Assembly: GCA_947044405.1 (NCBI GenBank)
Contig: CAMRHE010000018.1
Coordinates: 3,968,001 to 4,032,000, forward strand
Length of the DNA: 64,000 bases
Direction of reading: 5' to 3'
Origin: Leptodactylus fallax
Taxonomy: Eukaryota; Chordata; Amphibia; Anura; Leptodactylidae
Shown here: positions 37,037 through 48,499 of the stretch, piece by piece
Layout of the letters: each line of letters begins with the position of its first letter
How positions within the stretch are numbered: the stretch's first letter is position 1
The notes under the pieces: generated by a model
Databases searched by the model: none
Told to the model about the DNA's origin: nothing
Seen by the model: only the letters and a program-made list of their open reading frames with translations
Position numbers and translations under genes: made by a program

Positions 37037-38515
37037 AGTAATACCTGACTGAACAAATTTCCATCTATATGACCTAATTGTAATTTCATTAGAAAGACTG
37101 ATGTTGATTTTACTGTGGGTATACTGATTTTAATACTATTAAATACTAACAAATGCTAAGTTTCAGTTGGTTGTTGGGACTTTCTACTTGACATTAGAAC
37201 TAGTTTAGTATCCGTACTACTTGAGAGCCTGATTCTTGACTTGGTGCTTTAGTAACCAATTGTTTTAGCTATACAGACATTACTATAACTATATTATGTA
37301 ATAATGTGGTAATATTATCTGGTTAATACTGCTCATATTTACATGCTTCATACAGTGGTAACAAAGCTTTTGATATAAATGTATGTTTGTCTTTGACAAC
37401 AAAAAGGCTTAAAAAGTTATAATATTTTAGTCATTATAAGTTCACATGCCAAATATATACATCTTAATTTAGGGTATTTTAATGACTGTTACGCTAGAGG
37501 GTTTAGAACATTAATTTCCATTGTGCAATTATTATTCCTTGCCTATGGAGCCTACTTTAGCTGGAGGGTTGTTGACACACCACTTCCATTTAGCCCTAGG
37601 CACATAACAGCACATATTACCCTAATCCTGGTGGATTTTTCTGTTTAGGATTAAGCTATGGCTGGCCGTACCAGGTAATTCTCTTTTCACAATGTGACAT
37701 GGCAGGAGTGCCACTCCCAATTTTAGCAGAATATGACCCAATGCCATGTGTCATGTGTAAGAAAGAAATTTTTACTTATTTGCTTTGAACCTAAAGACCA
37801 CTACTTAAATAAACAATGGCTTTTGATACATAATACAATTTGATGGCCATGGGCAGAAAAAAAAGTTTTTTTTTTGCTGGTAAGAACTAGTTGGAATTGG
37901 GATTTACAAAGAATTATATCCCAGGGTAGCAGGTGAAAAGAAGTAGTATGTTCTCTGGAAGAAAAGTATACAAAGTTGACAAAGCACATAGTAGTTACTT
38001 TCCTCTCCATTCGTACCAGTGTGGTGGTTATGCCACTGTGTATAGAAATGTTCCAGTATATATCACTTTTGAGATACTTTTGCAATTAGTTGCCTGGGTG
38101 GACGCTAGAACACGGCTGTCATCTGAATTAATGGTCTGTTGCCTAGTGGTTAAACACTGAACATGATTTGCAATGAGATATAAAACAAAATCTGAAGAGG
38201 TTATTTATCAAAGCCTCCCTTTTGTACACAAAAACGCACTTCTTTTATTGGGGAAAACAAATAGCCTTTAGATGCATTTAGATATTTAATTACTGCTGTT
38301 TTTCAGGTCTGGGAAATAGTAATGTTCCAATGACACTACAAAGGGCTAAAACACATAGGCTGGGACAATAGTGATAGCAGGAAGTTCTGGAAGCTACCAA
38401 AAAAGTGCATATAGACTGCTCGCAAACTGCTGCACATCAGGAGACTTTTTAATATTCATGAATGGACGTCACAAGACATTTCATTTTGCTCAAATGCTCC
38501 TCTGAAAACAAATGA
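37037..38515. other. No feature seen
   Basis: Unassigned; ORFs at 37801-38085 (minus) and 37933-38160 (plus) overlap and have no recognisable domain. Confidence 0.35.
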
Positions 38516-38972
38516 ATTCTAAAGCCGCATTCTACAACTGTACGGGTAAAGACAGATGGGTAAAGATTTTTTGATGGGGATTTTGCCACAAATCCACAAC
38601 AAAATCAACATGATATATGTAATTTCTATCACAGATTTTGCTTTTGATTCTTTTACCTTTATTTTCATGATATAAGTATGAATCTGGCCATCTTGCCTGT
38701 GCTGCTGCTCTAGCAAATCCCATCCACACATTGCAGGAAAATACATGTAGCGGACATGCTGCAATTTCCAAAACCGTCACAGTTTTGGAAATCACAGCAT
38801 GTCGATAATATCTACGGAAACGCTGGCGAAGGTATAATGGAAGTAGAAAGACCGCAGAGGAAATCTTTGCAGACTTTCTGTGAAAATCACTGCGGGAAAA
38901 ACCACGATGTGTTGCCACCGCAGTTTTTCCTGCAGCGCTTTTTGCTGCAGCCTGCTACATAGGGCCTTACCT
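38516..38972. repeat. Family A MITE, copy 6, with unrelated internal block
   Basis: The body from 38700 (AATCCCATCCACACATTGC, ATTTCCAAAACCGTCACAG, GGAAACGCTGGCG, GCCTGCTACATAGGGCC) is classical family A. The left terminus may be AAAGCCGCATTCTAC at about 38521, with 38560-38690 unlike other copies. ORFs here are shadows. Confidence 0.5.
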
Positions 38973-39086
38973 TTATAAGGTTTTTAATGTCATAAAGCAC
39001 AATTTATACTTTTATACAGAGCCTGCCAACAATGTGAGTGTGGTTTCAGAGTCCCACTCACACGGGGACTGGGTGCATACAGTATA

Positions 39087-39462
39087 CAGGTGCATCTCAA
39101 AAAATTAGAATATCTTTGAAATATTCATTCATTTCAGTAATTCAGTAATACAATTCATAATCAGCATCTTCCATGATTGTGTGTCCTACTGAACCAGACT
39201 GAGGGACCATTTAAAGGCTTAGGAAACCTTGGCAGGTGACACACTGAATTTACAATACTGAACTTTTTCACAATATTCTAATTTTCTTAGATTTTGGTTT
39301 TCATTACCTGTAATCCATAATCAACATTTACAGAAATAAAACACTTGAAATAGAACACTCTGTGTGTAAAGAATCTAGAAAATATAGGAGGTCACTTTTT
39401 TAATTCAATTACTGAAATAAATAAACGTGTCAAAGATATTCTAATTTATTGAGATGCACCTG
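39087..39462. mobile_element. Non-autonomous Tc1-type MITE (CAGGTGCATCTCAA ends)
   Basis: TA duplications at 39085-39086 and 39463-39464 flank inverted termini CAGGTGCATCTCAAAAAATT and AATTTATTGAGATGCACCTG. ATTAGAATATCTTTGA recurs inverted at the right. About 376 bp with no transposase, so it must have been moved in trans by a Tc1 relative not present here. Confidence 0.88.
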
Positions 39463-39464
39463 TA

Positions 39465-40880
39465 TATAATTATTACCTAAGATACACTCTCCTCTATACT
39501 TTTTGCAGTTCTACCTTTTGATTAATTGTCCTCAATGATTTCCACTAATGTTAAAAAAATAAAATGACTTCAGATGTATACCAAAAATACATTCTTTCAG
39601 GACATGAAGAAAGAAAATCATGGTTAATAAGAATTTTTAATGCGGCATAAACTTGTGTTAATATCTGCAATGTTGTTTCATACTATTCATAACATTAAGT
39701 TGGGAATTTTAGTAAAACAAATAAAGATAAAGCCTTTATATTAGCAATATATAGGCTGATAATGTGTGGTGGACTATATTTGCACACAGGACTACTTGAA
39801 GATAAATTCAACAAAGAATGTCTAGGCCTAAATTTTAGAGATGCCTGAATCAGGCAAGCACCATCTATAAGAAAGCAGACTGGAATGTCAACACAACATT
39901 AGGTTCTCTTGCATTCTTTTTGATACGACAAAGCAAACAATAATTGCACGTCAGAAGACAGCAGAAAAACAAAAGACACATGACGTGCGTATCTGTTTCA
40001 TTTCTCGGCATAGTCAAGTACAGCTGTGAACTGGTGATGAAAATATGCGAGGTGTTGTGCAGAGGAATACAGCGATCATATCATTCTTTCTGTCTCTTAA
40101 TGCTCCAGGGACCTGGAGACGAATAGGAGCAATAAGTTCACTTTGCAGAATTAATGCAGTAATTCTTTATCATAAGAGCTTAGCACTATCTTGGACTGAT
40201 TTTTCTACTGAGTGCTTCAAAGTCTAGTTTTAATGATGGCCCTAATTTGTTAACACCTTTTAAATTATTAATCCCCTTTATATTCAAGTAGTTATTGCAT
40301 GTCATAACAATGTATCTATGCAGGGTAATGTAATAGTATTTTCTGCATGTCAAGTAAAGGCTTGCGCTGAAAAATGCTATTAAATCTGATAATTACCTGT
40401 AGCTGAATATTTATTATCACTGGCTGAATTTATTATGGCAGTCTTTGTTTTGGTATTATATTGTATTGTTTATCAACAATTGTACAGCAGTTAAAATACA
40501 ATGAAGGATTTTATATATGAAAACTATTTAGTTTTTTTATTTTAGTCACGAAAAATGATTCAAGGCAGACATGGTTTGTAAATTTAGAGACAACTTCTTA
40601 GAGTGCCCTTAGATTTTCTGGGATTTAAACATTACTTCATAGTTTAAGCAGTAAAGGGCATTCACCTGATCATGTTGAATCGCAGGGATCTCACCCGGAG
40701 TGAGGCCAAAACCAATCATCTATTGAATACCTTTTCTAGGTGTAGTCGGGCAATGAAGACTCATTAAATATACTTTCTAAAGGATCTACCTACCCTTGCA
40801 TTAGACACAGATTTATGGTAAGCACTGTGAAGGAAGTCTGAACTTTATATTTGTAAATAAAAGAAAGCTTACAACAATCT
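39465..40880. other. No feature seen
   Basis: AT-rich unassigned DNA. Confidence 0.4.
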
Positions 40881-40881
40881 T

Positions 40882-41170
40882 AGGCTACACTTACATCTGT
40901 GTGGGAGACTACACTAAGAGACTTGTTAGCAAATTCAGCGAACAATGGCATACAATTTCATTTTAAGTCACAACAGAAAACTGGTGTGAGCTATAATGAA
41001 TATGTGGGGTCAAGGCATCTTCGCCCTGCCCCCCCCCACTCCACCCACATTCACACAAAGTGGCACAGAATGGGGGTTGTGGCGCTCATTTGATGCAAGG
41101 AAAGGCCTTGCACCAAATGAATGCCACAGTATCAGAAAACTGGCGTAGAGGGACTGATAAATCTCCACCA
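40882..41170. repeat. Family B end plus family C fragment
   Basis: TTAGGCTACACTTACATCTG at 40881 is a family B-like terminus. The part from 40990 (GCATCTTCGCCCTGCC, TTGTGGCGCTCATTTGATGC facing CACCAAATGAATGCC, ACTGATAAATCTCCACC) is family C. A C-run lies at 41029-41037. Confidence 0.4.
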
Positions 41171-41960
41171 ATATTCCCAATTAGAGCAACTCAACCCCTG
41201 ATGTGATAATTCAGTACGTCTGGATTGTTAGCATAGATCCCAATTCTACCCTGCTGTTGTAATACACAGGACCTAGAATTTCAGAAGGTTAAGCTGGTTG
41301 GCTTTACTCACACAGGTTTTTGACCAATCAGACAGATCTTACAGATATTGAAATTGTGGTAAGTCAGCCATTTACACACAGCTATTTTGTTAAGGTAGGG
41401 CCAATTTTCATCCTCCTGATGATCAACCTACAACAGTCTTTCTATTTCCTATAATGGAGCTGTCTGATAATTGAAACCAAAAGATTTTCCGGGCGATTAA
41501 TGTAAGCGAATACTTGTATAAAAGCTTGTTCTCAATAGTCAACCTGCCTAATGGTTCATAAACAATGGAAATATTAAGGGACAAAAAATTATAAAAATAT
41601 CTCTTTAAAAATATACATACAGTAAGGATGCCTATGGAAAACAGAACTCCAGTACAGAGTATCACGAAACAATGGCCAGCGTGACACCTAAAGATAAACG
41701 TATACATTTACAATCTGCATACATAGAAATCAATATCAGCCAATAATGATATAATACACAAGGGTGGCTAACTATATCCCTATGATGTAAATATCTGTAT
41801 GACACTAGAACCACCAAGTAGAGTAATAATGGTTTAGCCAATCATACAAGGAATGAGTGTCTGCCCATTCATTGGGTGATTGCAGAAAATCACAATTCGG
41901 TAAAGGGTGGCTATGGTGCAATATGATGTGTCCATGAAAACAACTCCTTAACATGCTGCA
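41171..41960. other. No feature seen
   Basis: Unassigned; the long minus frame at 41805-42158 crosses the SINE head and has no domain. Confidence 0.35.
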
Positions 41961-41962
41961 TG

Positions 41963-42092
41963 GTGGCTCAGTGGTTAGCACTATTGCCCTGGAGTTCTGG
42001 GTTCTAATCTGGCCAAAAACTACATTTGTATGGATTTTGTATGTTCTCTCCATGTTTGCATGGATTTCCTCCCACACTTCAAAGACATATTG
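41963..42092 (+). repeat. tRNA-headed SINE (V-SINE type), 5' part
   Basis: TGGCTCAGTGGTTAGCAC at 41965-41982 is an RNA polymerase III A box of tRNA origin; GGGTTCTAATCTGG at about 41999-42012 is a mutated B box. It is followed by the strongly conserved middle TGTATGTTCTCTCCATGTTT, GCATGGATTTCCTCCCACAC and CAAAGACATATTGAT. This head-plus-core matches vertebrate V-SINEs. The L2-like tail is missing here, but tails of that type occur at 32262-32570. It is not a functional tRNA gene: no complete cloverleaf. Confidence 0.82.
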
Positions 42093-42104
42093 ATAAAATA
42101 ACAA

Positions 42105-42440
42105 AATAATTTTTTTGCGCTTGTTTATTCCCTCAACACTCCAGCGCTGATGCTTCAATCCTCCCCATTGGGCTTTGTTTATTTGGCTGCAGCCCTCTGC
42201 AGCAAATCATTGGCCGTAGCAGTTCCATTCTGTATACTGCTGAGGCCAGTGATTGGCTGCAGTGGTCACATGGGTATAAGGGCATTTTATCCCTGCAATC
42301 TAGGACACAAAATCTGGCGAGGAGGACCAGAGAATCAATGCTGGAGCAGTGGAGGATAAAATGGGAACATACACTTTTTTTGTTTTTATAACAATTCCTG
42401 GCTTTTTGCACATTTTCATTATTTTAGACAACCCGTTTAA
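42105..42440. repeat. T2-like MITE, eroded
   Basis: Right end TTTTAGACAACCCGTTTAAC. The body includes GGCTGCAGCCCTCTGCAGC and CCAGTGATTGGCTGCAGTGG, typical frog MITE interior words. The left end is not clear. ORFs in both directions are shadows. Confidence 0.45.
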
Positions 42441-43224
42441 CGCATCATAAACATACAACTCCCTATTACATGTAATAAACTGTGTCTACTACCTGCAATA
42501 TTACCATTAAGTAAAGTATATATAAAGTAAACAGCAATATCCATTAACAACAAAGGTGTTGTATATAAATATATTTTGGAAATACTGTATACAGTAACTA
42601 TGAAACATTCTATATTTTACAATTATATGAACACTGTTGGTCTGTTTCCGGATGATGTCACCAGAGGATTTCCTTTTCTGGCACAATTTCAGTTTGTAAT
42701 CACATCTGTTACATGGCAAAGATGTGATTAAGCCTATAAAGCGTGTTAATGTCATCGAGGACTGGTGGAGGAAAGTGACACAGCGAGAATCAGTCTGGGC
42801 TGTAAGAGCATTAGACCAGTACAAGGTAAAATGAAAGAAAATCCTATAGAACCCATTTAATAATATTACGTGATCTGCTTGGCTCGCAAACACTTTATGA
42901 TGTATTTCTTAGTTAATTCTAATAGCATACATTTAAGTTTGGGCTTTGAAATAATGGACAATAATGAGAACACAGTGTTAAGAGCAGACAGCTTCAAATA
43001 GTGTGGCATGCTACAAACAGAAGTTATTCTTGGAACATTAGATAGTTTAAAAGTACAATCAAATATCAGCAATATAATATAATACTTTGCAATATTTCTT
43101 TTAGTGTGCACAGACATAAGAAATCTGTAGCCGTTGCAAAGGAATTTTAACACCTTAAGGCTAAAGCAATGCTAGTCCATTCCCTCAAAATCTCCTGCTT
43201 TGAGTACAGTAACACCCTTCTCCA
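42441..43224. other. No feature seen
   Basis: Unassigned; minus-strand ORFs at 42507-42893 and 42866-43153 show no motif and are AT-rich. Confidence 0.35.
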
Positions 43225-43397
43225 GGGATGCACCTTCCATGAGGCAACCTGAGGTGATGGCCTCAGGCGGAGCCTTATGGAATAAACTGGTGGGCAGCAT
43301 TTTTTTTTTTTAATCATCAGCTACTCATTGTGTTATTGCAATAAGCAGCTGCCGATACTTTTTACTCACCTGTCCACGCTCCTGTCCTGGCGGTGCT
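43225..43397. repeat. Family E fragment, cut by Tc1
   Basis: CCATGAGGCAACCTGAGGTG and ATGGCCTCAGGCGGAGCC relate to 26650-27005 in the other orientation. It ends abruptly where Tc1 terminal sequence starts at 43398. Confidence 0.5.
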
Positions 43398-43744
43398 AAT
43401 TTTTCACTCTTTGTTTCATTGCTGCCATTTGCTAAAAGCAAAAAAAGTTCATTTTATTTCTCATTAATGTACACTCAGCACCCCATCTTGACAGAAAAAA
43501 AACAGAAACGTAGATATTTTTGCAAATTTATTAAAAAAGAAAAACTGAAATATTACCTGGTCATAAGTATTCAGACCCTTTGCTGTGACACTCATATTGA
43601 ACTCACAGGCTGCCCATTACCTTCTGATCCTCCTTGAGATGGTTCTACTCATTCATTGGAGTCCAGCTGTGTTTAATTAAACTGATTGGACTTGATTAGG
43701 AAAGGCACACACTTGTCTATATAAGACCTCACAGCTCACAGTGC

Positions 43745-45462
43745 ATGTCAGAGCAAATGAGAATCATGAGGTCAAAGGAACTGCCCAAGGAGCTCAGAGA
43801 CAGATCTGCACTCAAGGTTCCTAAGAGAACAGTGACCTCCGTAATCCTTAAATGGAAGAAGTTTGGGACAACCAGAACTCTTCCTAGACCTGGCCCTCCA
43901 GCCAAACTGAGCAATCGTGGGAGAAGAGCCTTGGTGAGAGAGGTAAAGAAGAACCCAAAGATCACTGTGGCTGAGCTCCAGAGATGCAGTAGGGAAATGG
44001 GAGAAAGTTCCACAAAGTCAACTATCACTGCAGCCCTCCACCAGTCGGGGCTTCATGGCAGAGTAGCCCGAAGGAAGCCTCTCCTCAGTGCAAGACATAT
44101 GAAAGCCCACATAGAGCTTGCCAAAAAACACATGAAGGACTCCCAGACTTTGCGAAATAAGATTCTCTGGTCTGATGAGACAATGATTGAACTTTTTGGC
44201 ATTAATTCTAAATGGTATGTGGTCCACAAATATATGACCCGGTGGTCTGGAGCCCTGGGCGAGCACATCTTACACAACCAGTGGCGGGTTATTTGGTCCC
44301 GAGCAGCTAAATCCTCTTCCTGTGTAACGTTTAGGGAAATGCAATACAAAATACTTATGCACTGGTATCATACTCCGGCTTTACTTCATACTCTCAGCGC
44401 CAGGAACACTGTTCCATATCTTTTGGGAATGCCCTCTAGTCCGCCCTTTCTGGTTCGAGGTCAGGAAGCTGATTAACATTCTTTTCGTCCAAGGCATACC
44501 CCTGGATCCCATGGTTTGTCTGTTGAATCTCATCCCAAAAGGTCTTAGTAAAAATACATCTAAGCTATTCCTTTACCTGTGCACCGCGGCCAAAACACTC
44601 ATAGCCCGCCATTGGAGGGAAGTTCTTCCTCCAGCGATCTCAGAATTGATTGCCCGATTGAAGGATATCCACAGCCTGGAGTACTTGACCGCCTCCCTTA
44701 ACCATACGGTGGAGGCATTCGAAGCAATTTGGTCCCACTGGGATACCTACTGTGCCACACAAGGTGTCTGAGATCCGACCCCCCCCCTTTCTCCTTATTG
44801 TTCCTTGCCTTTGTCTTGTCTTATGTACTTCCTAAACCTTGTCTCTGCACTGTTTTTTGTGTACCTAACAGATTATTCGCTATGAAGAATGTTTCTGTAT
44901 TCGATTTGTAACTATTTCAAAACTTTAATAAAAATTACAGTTTAAAAAAAAATAAAAATTCTAAGTGGTATATGTGGAGAAAACCAGGCACTGCTCATCA
45001 CCTGCCCAATACAATCCCAACAGTGAAACATGATGGTGGTAGCATCATGCTATGGGGGTGTTTTTCAGATGCAGGGACAGGATGACTGGTTGCAATTGAA
45101 GGAAAGATGAATGTGGCCAAGTACAGAGATATTCTGGAAGAATACTCTGGACCTCAGACTGGGTTCACCAAAGGTTCACCTTCCAACAAGACAATGAGCC
45201 TAAGCACACAGCTAAAATAACAACTCTGTGACCATTCTTGACTGGCCCAGCCAGAGCCCTGACCTCAACCCAATTGCGCATCTCTGGAGAGACCTGAAAA
45301 TGGCTGTCCACCAACGTTCACCATCCAACCTGACGGAACTGGAGAGGATCTGCAAGGAAGAATGGCAGAGGATACCCAAATCCAGATGTGAAAAACTTGT
45401 TGCATCATTCCCAAGAAGACTCATGACTGTACTAGCTCAAAAGGGTGCTTCTACTCAATACT
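43745..45462 (+). pseudogene. Tc1 transposase, LINE-interrupted, E-to-A at catalytic site
   Basis: The first half (43745-44222) is open: HTH region, AT-hook-like PGPPAKLS, then LWSDETMIELFG with the first catalytic Asp. After the LINE it resumes at about 44964 ([25 protein letters not shown]), then meets TGA at about 45082-45084 (ACAGGATGACTGG, where a CGA Arg codon is expected). A block around QQDNEPKH keeps the second Asp. A frame change precedes the C-terminal part (from 45228), where the third catalytic position reads NPIAHLW instead of NPIEHLW (GCG for GAG). It is multiply inactivated. Confidence 0.9.
44223..44956 (+). mobile_element. L1/Tx1-like LINE 3' fragment inside Tc1, with target duplication
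   Basis: The Tc1 words AATTCTAAATGGTATGTGG (44204-44222) recur as AATTCTAAGTGGTATATG (44957 on), so about 17-20 bp of target is duplicated. The insert gives LINE ORF2 C-terminal sequence: VIWSRAAKSSSCVTFREMQY, ILMHWYHTPALLHTL, then in other frames TLFHIFWECPLVRPFW, VCLLNLIPKGLS and SLEYLTASLNHTVEAF, with a stop at about 44771. The CCHC knuckle is damaged by a small deletion around 44395. A poly(A) signal AATAAA at 44927 and a tail at 44943-44956 complete a classic 5'-truncated copy. Confidence 0.92.
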
Positions 45463-45679
45463 GAGCAAAGGGTCTGAATACTTATGACCGTGTGATATTT
45501 CAGTTTTTTTTTTAATAAATTTGCAAAAATATTTACATTTCTGTTTTTTTTCTGTCAAGATGGGTTGCTGAGTGTACATTAATGAGAAATAAAATGAACT
45601 TTTTTGCTTTTAGCAAATGGCTGCAATGAAACAAAGACTGAAAAATTTAAAGGGGTCTGAATACTTTCCATACCCACTA

Positions 45680-46029
45680 TATGTCACATCGCTGAAGTAT
45701 AATGTTAATAATAATAGTAATAATAATAATGATAATAAAAAAGCAATACATTGTGGGAAAGCTACAGAAAGAAAGTTGAGGAAAAACTACTGCGGAAAAG
45801 CAGAAGAAAAGCAGTGGAAAACATGGGCTAAAAGCGTACCAAAAGATAATGACATACAAAACTAAAAATGTGTAAGGGAATTGCCAGTTGAGCAATTCCC
45901 CAGTGCTGCTGCAGAACCCTGGGGGAGCGGCACAACAAGACAGTGAGCCCTAAAGCTGAACCCCCCCCCCCCCCCGCTGTCCCTGGCTAACTTGCCCGAT
46001 CTGTCCTAGGCGACAGCCAGCAACCGGTC
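45680..46029. repeat. ATA-rich tract, probable family A left part, poly(C)
   Basis: An (AAT)n tract at 45704-45740 is followed by ACATTGTGGGAAAGCTAC and AACTACTGCGGAAAAGC, family A-like words that may pair with TGTGCTATGTGGCTTCAGCC at 48510-48530 beyond the next LINE. A 15- to 16-base C-run is at 45960-45975. Then GTCCTAGGCGACAGCCAGC leads to the LINE. Confidence 0.4.
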
Positions 46030-46038
46030 GATCAGTCC

Positions 46039-47516
46039 TTGACCTGGAGGGTAGAAAACATGTACCAGACAAACTTTGTCCCATTACTACAGGACCTAAA
46101 GATGCTCCTTGCCTCATATGAAAAACTGCCTATCTCCTGGTTTGGTTGTAAGCACGTATTGCAAACTTGTACTGCCCAAGCTACTATACAAATTGTCGAT
46201 GCTCCCGATTTATATACCTTCGGCTTTCTTCAAGAGTCTTCGGAGTATCTTCTCCTCCTTTGTGTGGCGAAAAGGCCAAAAAACCGAGGCTGGCCTGGTC
46301 GTTGCTGGTGAAGAATTGTGCTGCAGGAGGAATTGGCCTCCCAGATGCTTACAAATGCTACAGGGCAGTCCAGTTAAGTTGGTGGCTGAGGTTGGCTGCT
46401 TGTCCATCACACACTAACGTGACTGCCACACCTGGTGACTTGGTTCGGGCCTCAGTTCGCATTGCCCTATGGGCCCCACATCTACCAGAGTTAAAACCTT
46501 TATTACAGGAACCTATCTTCAGAGGTTGTGCGGAAGTATGGAAAAGTCTATCTGAAGATCTGGCACCCTTCCCCCCTCTCCTCTCCTCTCCCCCCTCTCC
46601 TCTCCTCTCCCTCCCAGTGAGCTTGATTCCGCACCTCATAGACCTGAAGAATGACTCCAACCACCCTATGTGGACTCCTTTAGATAGATTATAACTTCGG
46701 GACTTATACTCCACAGAGGGCCCAAAACCCTTGGAGGAAATCATTGCATCTCTTCCGGATTTCCAACCGAACTTCTTGCATATTCAACACTTGAAACATT
46801 CCCTAAATACCTTCTTGGAGAGGATGATTCTCCGAAAGCCTCTGACCCCTTTTGAGACTCACATGGCTGTCACCACTAAATTACTATGCAAAACATCCTA
46901 TCTTCTTCATCAATTCATTGATAAACTGGAGGTATCAAAACTGGCATTCCTTCTCTCCTGGGAAAGGAAACTTGACTTAGTACTATCTGCAGAAGATGTT
47001 CGGGACACTCTCCGACATTCACATGGCTTCTCCACTTGTATACGCATTCAGGAGAATCATTACAAGCTTTTATCCAGATGCTACAGGACCCCTGACTGGC
47101 TATGCCATAACAAACTCACTTTAACTAGTGTTTGCTGGCGTTGTCACCACGGCCCTGGTTCCTACCTTCATATTTGGTGGGAATGCTCCTTGATCGCTCC
47201 CTTTTGGTCCAGTATCGAGACCAGAATTCGTCAGATCTCCTCCCCTGATTTCCACTTGATGCCGGCAATGATCTTTCTGGCACAACCTTCGCCTCACTAC
47301 AACTCTAAGAAAGACCGCCTCATCACACACATACTGGAAGCAGCGAAACTACTCATCCCTCTCCATTGGCTTCGGACTTCACCACCCTCTACTCAAGAGT
47401 GGGAGAACAAAGTGAATCAGATCTCTAGATTTGAGAAACTCATGAGCTGGTCCAGAAGTTCCCATCAGAAGTTCGTGAACACCTGGTCTCCATGGATCAA
47501 AGCTCATCGTGCTTGA
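46039..47516 (+). pseudogene. LINE ORF2 C-terminal region (RT thumb to CCHC)
   Basis: ORF2 proteins nick DNA and copy LINE RNA into the gap. This part begins NMYQTNFVPLLQDLK...LPISWFG, shifts frame at about 46140, continues YVLPKLLYKLSMLPIYIP-like sequence and SIFSSFVWRKG, then shifts again near 46265. From there to 47516 one frame runs with a single TAA at 46692-46694. Conserved items: AAGGIGLPDAYKCYRAVQLS, and a C-terminal CCHC knuckle CWRCHHGPGSYLHIWWEC (C-x2-C-x8-H-x4-C; residues 135-152 counted from the TTG at 46731). It ends WSPWIKAHRA-stop. A CT-rich tandem duplication (46572-46611) lies within the coding part. Confidence 0.88.
46572..46611 (+). repeat. Two tandem CT-rich units inside LINE ORF
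   Basis: CCCCCTCTCCTCTCCTCTCC occurs twice back to back. It adds about 13 Pro/Ser/Leu-rich codons that look unlike the flanking ORF2 sequence. Confidence 0.75.
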
Positions 47517-48499
47517 ATGGGGATTCCTTCAGTTCGCAGAGACCCTCTGTACTGGTAGCTCTCCTACTTCACTTCACTTCTTCTTCCTCTTCACTTCCCC
47601 ACCTTTTACTCCCTTTCTTTCTTTGTTTCTTTCTTTCTTTTCTTCTTTCCGGCTTCCTCCCTCCCCCATTAGTCCCTCCCTTTTGCTTTCCTTTCATCTC
47701 CTTTCCTCTTCCCACTCCTCCTCTTCCTCCTCCCCTTCCTCTCCTCCATTGTCCCCTTCCTGTATCTTTGGGCTGAACTCAGTAATTGTTATAGTCTTAT
47801 GTCTGTGTTTGCACTCGTCTCTTGTCTCCTATATGTTCTTTGTTTTCTGTCCCTTGGATGTCCTTTAGGGTTGTCTTTATTATTGTTATTGTCCGTTTCA
47901 TGTTTTGTTTTGTTTTGGTAGGACCACTCCCCTCCTCACTGGCTTCTCATACAAATGTTTGCAATACACATGCTCGACCTACTGGATATATAATTTGGTA
48001 ATGTGCACTTCACTTGAGTGCAATATGCCTTATTGTGCTATGCTTTGCTAGACTTTCCTGCCTTTTCAGATCCCTACACCTCTTTACCTTACTTTTTGAG
48101 AGGTGCTAAGAACCTCCTTATATGCTTAGGCATATAGCCATATAATCATGTTGAGTATGTGATTACACTACGCCCACGGTGACATAGGAGGAATTAGTTC
48201 TTTATTTTTCCTCTAGCTAACCTTTGCATGCTTTAAGTGCTATTACAATTGCTACTGTGCTTAGGGTTATTATTGTATTGTATTTTATGTTATTGTATTT
48301 TATGTTATTGTGCTGTATTGTAATGTAATGTATAGTGTACTGTATATAGTATGCTGTATTTCGTGTAATGCTGTATCGTATTGAATGGTACTGTTGCATA
48401 CAGTTTTATCGCATTGACAATGCTTAATGTAAATGTAATTTTTTCTGTTCTTTCTTGAAAACAATAAAAATTTAGTATTAAAAAAACAAACCAAAAAAA

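Larger units (their letters stand above)
43398..45679 (+). mobile_element. Tc1 transposon split by an L1-like insertion
   Basis: The right inverted terminus is full length, ending GAATACTTTCCATACCCAC at about 45678. The left terminus begins at AATTTTTCACTCTTTG (43398) and lacks about 35 outer bases found on the right. Inner terminal parts (TGAAATATTACCTGGTC / GTGTGATATTTCAG) match. A LINE fragment (44223-44956) interrupts the transposase. With one outer end gone it cannot be mobilised as a normal unit. Real Tc1 length without the insert is about 1.55 kb. Confidence 0.9.
46030..48499 (+). mobile_element. L1/Tx1-like LINE, 5'-truncated, about 2.5 kb
   Basis: Contains the end of the reverse-transcriptase ORF, a long pyrimidine-rich 3' UTR (47560-47760, CTTTCTTTCTTTTC-like), AATAAA at 48463-48468 and an A-rich tail to about 48499. 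The 5' part (promoter, ORF1, endonuclease, most of the RT) is absent. It is the same clade as 24240-24721 and 44223-44956 but clearly a different family. Confidence 0.88.

Noticed and set aside
38532..38918. 128-codon minus-strand ORF
   Set aside because: It lies mainly in a family A MITE; the protein is a translation of CpG-rich repeat words.
41965..42012. tRNA gene
   Set aside because: A box present and B box degraded, but no cloverleaf or acceptor stem; the following sequence is a SINE core.
42507..43153. Two minus-strand ORFs of about 95 and 128 codons
   Set aside because: AT-rich, no motif or domain, overlapping ends, no splice-site pattern that I can defend.
46731..47516. 261-codon ORF as a possible host gene
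   Set aside because: It is the C-terminal part of LINE ORF2 with the CCHC knuckle, begins at a TTG just after an in-frame stop, and is followed by a LINE 3' UTR and A-rich tail.
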